Positions 12,798-15,501 of a stretch of 15,501 nucleotides of DNA are shown here, in pieces. Below the pieces are notes generated by a model. The model did not search any database. It was not told where the DNA came from and was given only the letters and a program-made list of their open reading frames with translations. The stretch is from Lactobacillaceae bacterium (GTDB taxonomy: Bacteria; Bacillota; Bacilli; Lactobacillales; Lactobacillaceae). The DNA is taken from NCBI GenBank assembly GCA_031261865.1, contig JAISIV010000131.1, positions 1-15,501 on the forward strand, given 5' to 3'. Numbering within the stretch: the stretch's first letter is position 1; each line of letters begins with the position of its first letter. The translations under genes were made by a program, and so were the position numbers.

Positions 12798-15197
12798 ATG
12801 GACAATTTAGAAGACTTCAGCAAAGCCTATCAGGAGCTTGGAAAAAAACTCGGTCAATTCGCTAAGAAAAATAATACTGACGAACTGCTACATCAAGTTA
12901 GTAGCGCAGAAATTGAAAATCAAAAACTTAAGGACCAAATTAAACAACTAAAAACTGAATTAGGTGTGGCACAAAGAGCTAAAGATGATTATCAATCTGC
13001 CCTTTTTGCTAAGACAATTGATGAGAAAACGTCTTTATTGTCGTCGAACCAAAAAAGACTTGCCAAAATTATTTCCGCAAATAGCGAACTCAATTTCAGC
13101 GGCTTGGACAAATTGGAAAAACAAATTAATTCAACGTTGAGAAGTTTCAATCGTGCGACGGATAAAGAGAATTCAGAATTCGAATCAGAAATTAAATATG
13201 GTTTGATGAATCTTCAAACACGAGTTACGAATCAACGCAAATCACTCCTTAAAAAACAATCGGAAACTCGAAGTCAGTTGTCCGCACAAAATCTAGAAGT
13301 TCATCAAAAGATGATCGAGGCACCAATTTCCAAAAAAGCAATTCGAGAAGACGTTAAGAATTCAAAATTGGAATCTAATTTAGGGTTGAAGATTTTTAGT
13401 TACATTGGAATCTTCTTTATTTTCCTAGCTGTCATAAGCCTCGGGACGATTTTGGTTCGTTATATCAACAATATCCTTAGTATGCCAGTCAAAGGTGGTC
13501 TTCTTTTCTTAGTTCCTTTGATTTTCCTCGTAGTTGGTCAAATCATGCGAAAGAAAAACCGCTATTACTTTGGCCTAAGTTTAATAGGCGGCGGAATCGG
13601 CCTCTTCTATATAGTTGTCTTTATTAATTACTTCGTCATGAAAGTTATGCCAAGTAGTTTAGCCTTCGGTCTCTTGGTGTTAGGAAGTATCGGAAGCATT
13701 TTCTTAGCGCTTATCTATAAAGAACTTGCTATTGCAATGTTGGCAACAGTCGGTGGATACATTCCAGTCATCACTTATTGGTCCATCAATGGGATGACAA
13801 ACACCAGCTTATTGATCGCCGAACTTTATATTTTTCTTATCTCACTCTTTGGAGTTTTGCTTTACGAAAAGTTCCACTGGAACAGCCACTTGATTTTAAC
13901 TTTCGTACTCGCGATTCCTTGGGTTGCAACCACTGTCAGTCTTAACATTCAAAATCCGTTTGTTGAGTATTTGTATACGCTTATTTTCTTAGTTCTATTT
14001 GCTAGTCCCGTAATTATTAAAATTGTCAAAAAAATCCAAGTCGATACAGTACAAGTTTGGATCTCAGTTGCTGCTCTAATCTTTTACTATCTATTCCCGA
14101 CAGGAGACATGTCTCGACTATCGACAACTTTGATTGAAATTTTTAGCTCAGCAATTGCATTCGCAATGTATTGGGTCTTCTACAAGTACCGGAGTTTTTA
14201 TACATATTCGCCAGAAGCTATAGTTACTTGGGTTATTACTAATATTTCTATTTTCCTAACCATAATTGGCATCCCTGCCATTTTTGGTCAACGCCATTCA
14301 ATCAACAACATTACTTTTGCCGTATTAGCTTTGTTATATGTGTTTATCTGGCTTCTAATGTCGAACAACCTAATGTATAGAATTTCAGCTCAAGTTCACT
14401 TGGGGATTTACTTTATCGTTATGCTTACATCTTTTGGCAGAAGTATTCCAGAACAGGTTTGGATGTTAGCCATTATACTTTCGGTATATGCTTTGATTCT
14501 TTATAGAGGTTCGTCACTCTCTATGACCGAAGATATAGTTCTGAATAGCGGCATTTTTATCAATCTTTTGTTGGCCATTACAGCTGTTCAGAATAAATTC
14601 TTTGATCTTAATTCGGGACAAATCCTATTACTGTTCTTGATTTTGGCACTCCTTTTGTCGCTTTGGAAACCATTTAGCAAATACTACTTACCGCAAGGAT
14701 TATTCGTATTAACCGGCGTTTTAGTTTATGGAAATAACACCGAACAATTACATGCTTTTGGTGATGTAGTCGTTTCACTTATTTCTAATCTGTTGATACT
14801 AGTAACTGCAACTGTATTTGGGTATAAGCTAGTCAAGCTCGGCAAATTGATTACGACTTACCTTGTTCTAGCAATTATGTCTCTATTCCTATTAAGCACA
14901 ACGATCCTAGCTTACGTAAATATTAAGTTTGATTCACTTTCAATCATATTGGATCTATTGTATGCGGCTGTTACTTTTGGCTTTATTTTCTACGGACTAA
15001 GTAGAGGCGACCGCATCTTAAGAAAAGTCGGACTAATTGCAACTTTGATCGTCATGGCTAAATTAATTCTTCTAGATTCTGCAGCAACAACTTTGATTGG
15101 CCGTTTTATATCGTTCCTAGTATTCGGCATGATCGCGCTTCTCATTTCTTATCTGTATCAAAAAGCACTTAATAGAATTGAACAGAAGAATGATTAG
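12798..15197 (+). CDS. DUF2339-like large polytopic membrane protein
   Basis: A 799-residue protein. Residues 1-195 are polar and mostly heptad-patterned, predicted as coiled coil facing the cytoplasm. From about residue 196 to 790 it is a near-continuous series of some 18-20 hydrophobic segments with short loops, including the glycine-rich SLIGGGIGLFYIVVFINYFVM and TVGGYIPVITYW. This architecture and these segments match the DUF2339 group of predicted membrane proteins, whose biochemical role is unknown; a cell-envelope role is only a guess. ATG 12798 follows AAAGGGG at a short spacing. It is divergent from hflX across 208 bp and is followed by a cluster of inverted repeats acting as terminators. 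No partner gene is adjacent on the same strand. Confidence 0.88.
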   Translation: MDNLEDFSKAYQELGKKLGQFAKKNNTDELLHQVSSAEIENQKLKDQIKQLKTELGVAQRAKDDYQSALFAKTIDEKTSLLSSNQKRLAKIISANSELNFSGLDKLEKQINSTLRSFNRATDKENSEFESEIKYGLMNLQTRVTNQRKSLLKKQSETRSQLSAQNLEVHQKMIEAPISKKAIREDVKNSKLESNLGLKIFSYIGIFFIFLAVISLGTILVRYINNILSMPVKGGLLFLVPLIFLVVGQIMRKKNRYYFGLSLIGGGIGLFYIVVFINYFVMKVMPSSLAFGLLVLGSIGSIFLALIYKELAIAMLATVGGYIPVITYWSINGMTNTSLLIAELYIFLISLFGVLLYEKFHWNSHLILTFVLAIPWVATTVSLNIQNPFVEYLYTLIFLVLFASPVIIKIVKKIQVDTVQVWISVAALIFYYLFPTGDMSRLSTTLIEIFSSAIAFAMYWVFYKYRSFYTYSPEAIVTWVITNISIFLTIIGIPAIFGQRHSINNITFAVLALLYVFIWLLMSNNLMYRISAQVHLGIYFIVMLTSFGRSIPEQVWMLAIILSVYALILYRGSSLSMTEDIVLNSGIFINLLLAITAVQNKFFDLNSGQILLLFLILALLLSLWKPFSKYYLPQGLFVLTGVLVYGNNTEQLHAFGDVVVSLISNLLILVTATVFGYKLVKLGKLITTYLVLAIMSLFLLSTTILAYVNIKFDSLSIILDLLYAAVTFGFIFYGLSRGDRILRKVGLIATLIVMAKLILLDSAATTLIGRFISFLVFGMIALLISYLYQKALNRIEQKND

Positions 15198-15237
15198 TGG
15201 TTTGGATTATTTACACAGTCAGTTAAAAATATTCAGA

Positions 15238-15253
15238 GCGTGGAATGCCACGC
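15238..15253 (+). other. Short hairpin after the DUF2339-like gene
   Basis: GCGTGG-AATG-CCACGC, a 6-bp GC-rich stem without a T tail, 41 bp past the stop codon. It may stabilise the 3' end of the transcript; it is not a standard terminator. Confidence 0.4.
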
Positions 15254-15266
15254 CATAAAAGATGAA

Positions 15267-15292
15267 AACCCGAACAGGATCCTGTTCGGGTT
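15267..15292. terminator. 26-bp perfect palindrome, terminator-like on minus strand
   Basis: AACCCGAACAG-GATC-CTGTTCGGGTT is self-complementary over its full length. On the minus strand it runs into TTTTCATC, a modest T tail. No T tail is present on the plus strand. Confidence 0.6.
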
Positions 15293-15310
15293 GGTATCCA
15301 AGACAATGTG

Positions 15311-15360
15311 AAAATGAACAAATATGACAAGTTGAAATTGTACATATTTGTTCATTTTTT
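15311..15360. terminator. Bidirectional terminator with a 16-bp stem
   Basis: Perfect 16-bp arms (15311-15326 and 15343-15358) flank a 16-nt loop. On the plus strand the stem ends in T residues (15355-15360); on the minus strand it opens with the complementary A run and ends in TTTT. It separates the DUF2339-like gene from the convergent partial ORF. The symmetrical A/T tails fit a two-way terminator. Confidence 0.7.
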
Positions 15361-15373
15361 CTTACCGTTTGGC

Positions 15374-15501
15374 CTACCAACCAGTACCTAATAGATGTAA
15401 TGATTCTTGTAGTTTTCTTATAGGAGAAAGTAAGGCTTTTTTAATTCCATTTTTAGTTAATATGTTTACTCCACCATAGGCTTGAAGGATGTTTATTGGA
15501 T
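15374..15501 (-). CDS. 3' end of an unidentified minus-strand gene (partial)
   Basis: An open frame enters from the right edge and runs 41 codons to TAG at 15374-15376. The residues include GGVNILTKNGIKKALLSP and end in LHLLGTGW; composition is typical of coding sequence and the other two frames on this strand stop early. The hairpins just downstream would terminate it. Start, family and function lie outside the window, and I do not recognise the fragment. Confidence 0.5.
   Translation of the reverse strand, partial: PINILQAYGGVNILTKNGIKKALLSPIRKLQESLHLLGTGW

Noticed and set aside
15262..15327. Twenty-one-codon ORF with two Cys and two Trp/Tyr, bacteriocin-like
   Set aside because: It lies across the 26-bp palindrome and into the arm of the next inverted repeat, and has no SD.

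Overview
The window looks like chromosomal DNA of a low-GC Gram-positive bacterium, most likely a member of the Lactobacillaceae. A Companilactobacillus-like lineage is a guess from base composition and gene content only. Supporting signs are AGGAGG-type ribosome binding sites, a perfect CcpA cre site, an AdhP alcohol dehydrogenase, an Rgg-type regulator, a YhgE/Pip protein beside a TetR regulator, HflX, and a DUF2339-like polytopic membrane protein. I see no rRNA, tRNA, CRISPR array, insertion sequence or prophage gene, and no gene-free stretch longer than about 300 bases.

Layout. (1) 1-563, minus: the 5' part of adhP, running off the left edge, with a TTGACA/TATTAT promoter and a cre site just downstream of the -10. 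(2) 713-1810, minus: an AAA+ ATPase with a C-terminal winged helix, preceded by two palindromic repeats. (3) 1902-3468, minus: a probable operon of a TetR regulator, an NADPH-dependent FMN reductase and an overlapping 111-residue protein, closed by a strong terminator. (4) 3584-5887, plus: yhgE, divergent from tetR; a 17-bp palindrome lies between them. (5) 5890-6762, minus: an Rgg-type regulator, divergent from an MFS transporter (6831-8069, plus); a 16-bp palindrome sits in the 68-bp gap. (6) 8197-8529, plus: a small membrane protein. (7) 8594-9670, minus: a second AAA+ ATPase, paralogous to the first, also preceded by TATAAC-box repeats. (8) 9815-12589, minus: two uncharacterised membrane proteins and hflX, each with its own terminator-like hairpin; hflX starts at TTG behind a seven-codon leader ORF. 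(9) 12798-15197, plus: the DUF2339-like protein. (10) 15238-15501: three inverted repeats and the 3' end of a minus-strand ORF that leaves the window.

How the parts may work together. The region is mostly regulator-target modules: TetR with YhgE and perhaps the flavin reductase, Rgg with the MFS exporter, and CcpA on adhP. The least explained part is the pair of AAA+/winged-helix proteins. They share a distinctive set of motifs, and each has its own array of TATAAC boxes that overlaps a promoter whose -10 lies only 6-7 bases from the start codon. This suggests two diverged, self-regulated copies of one system with leaderless mRNAs. rgg and the MFS gene show the same lack of a ribosome binding site. 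All functional links are inference from sequence and layout.
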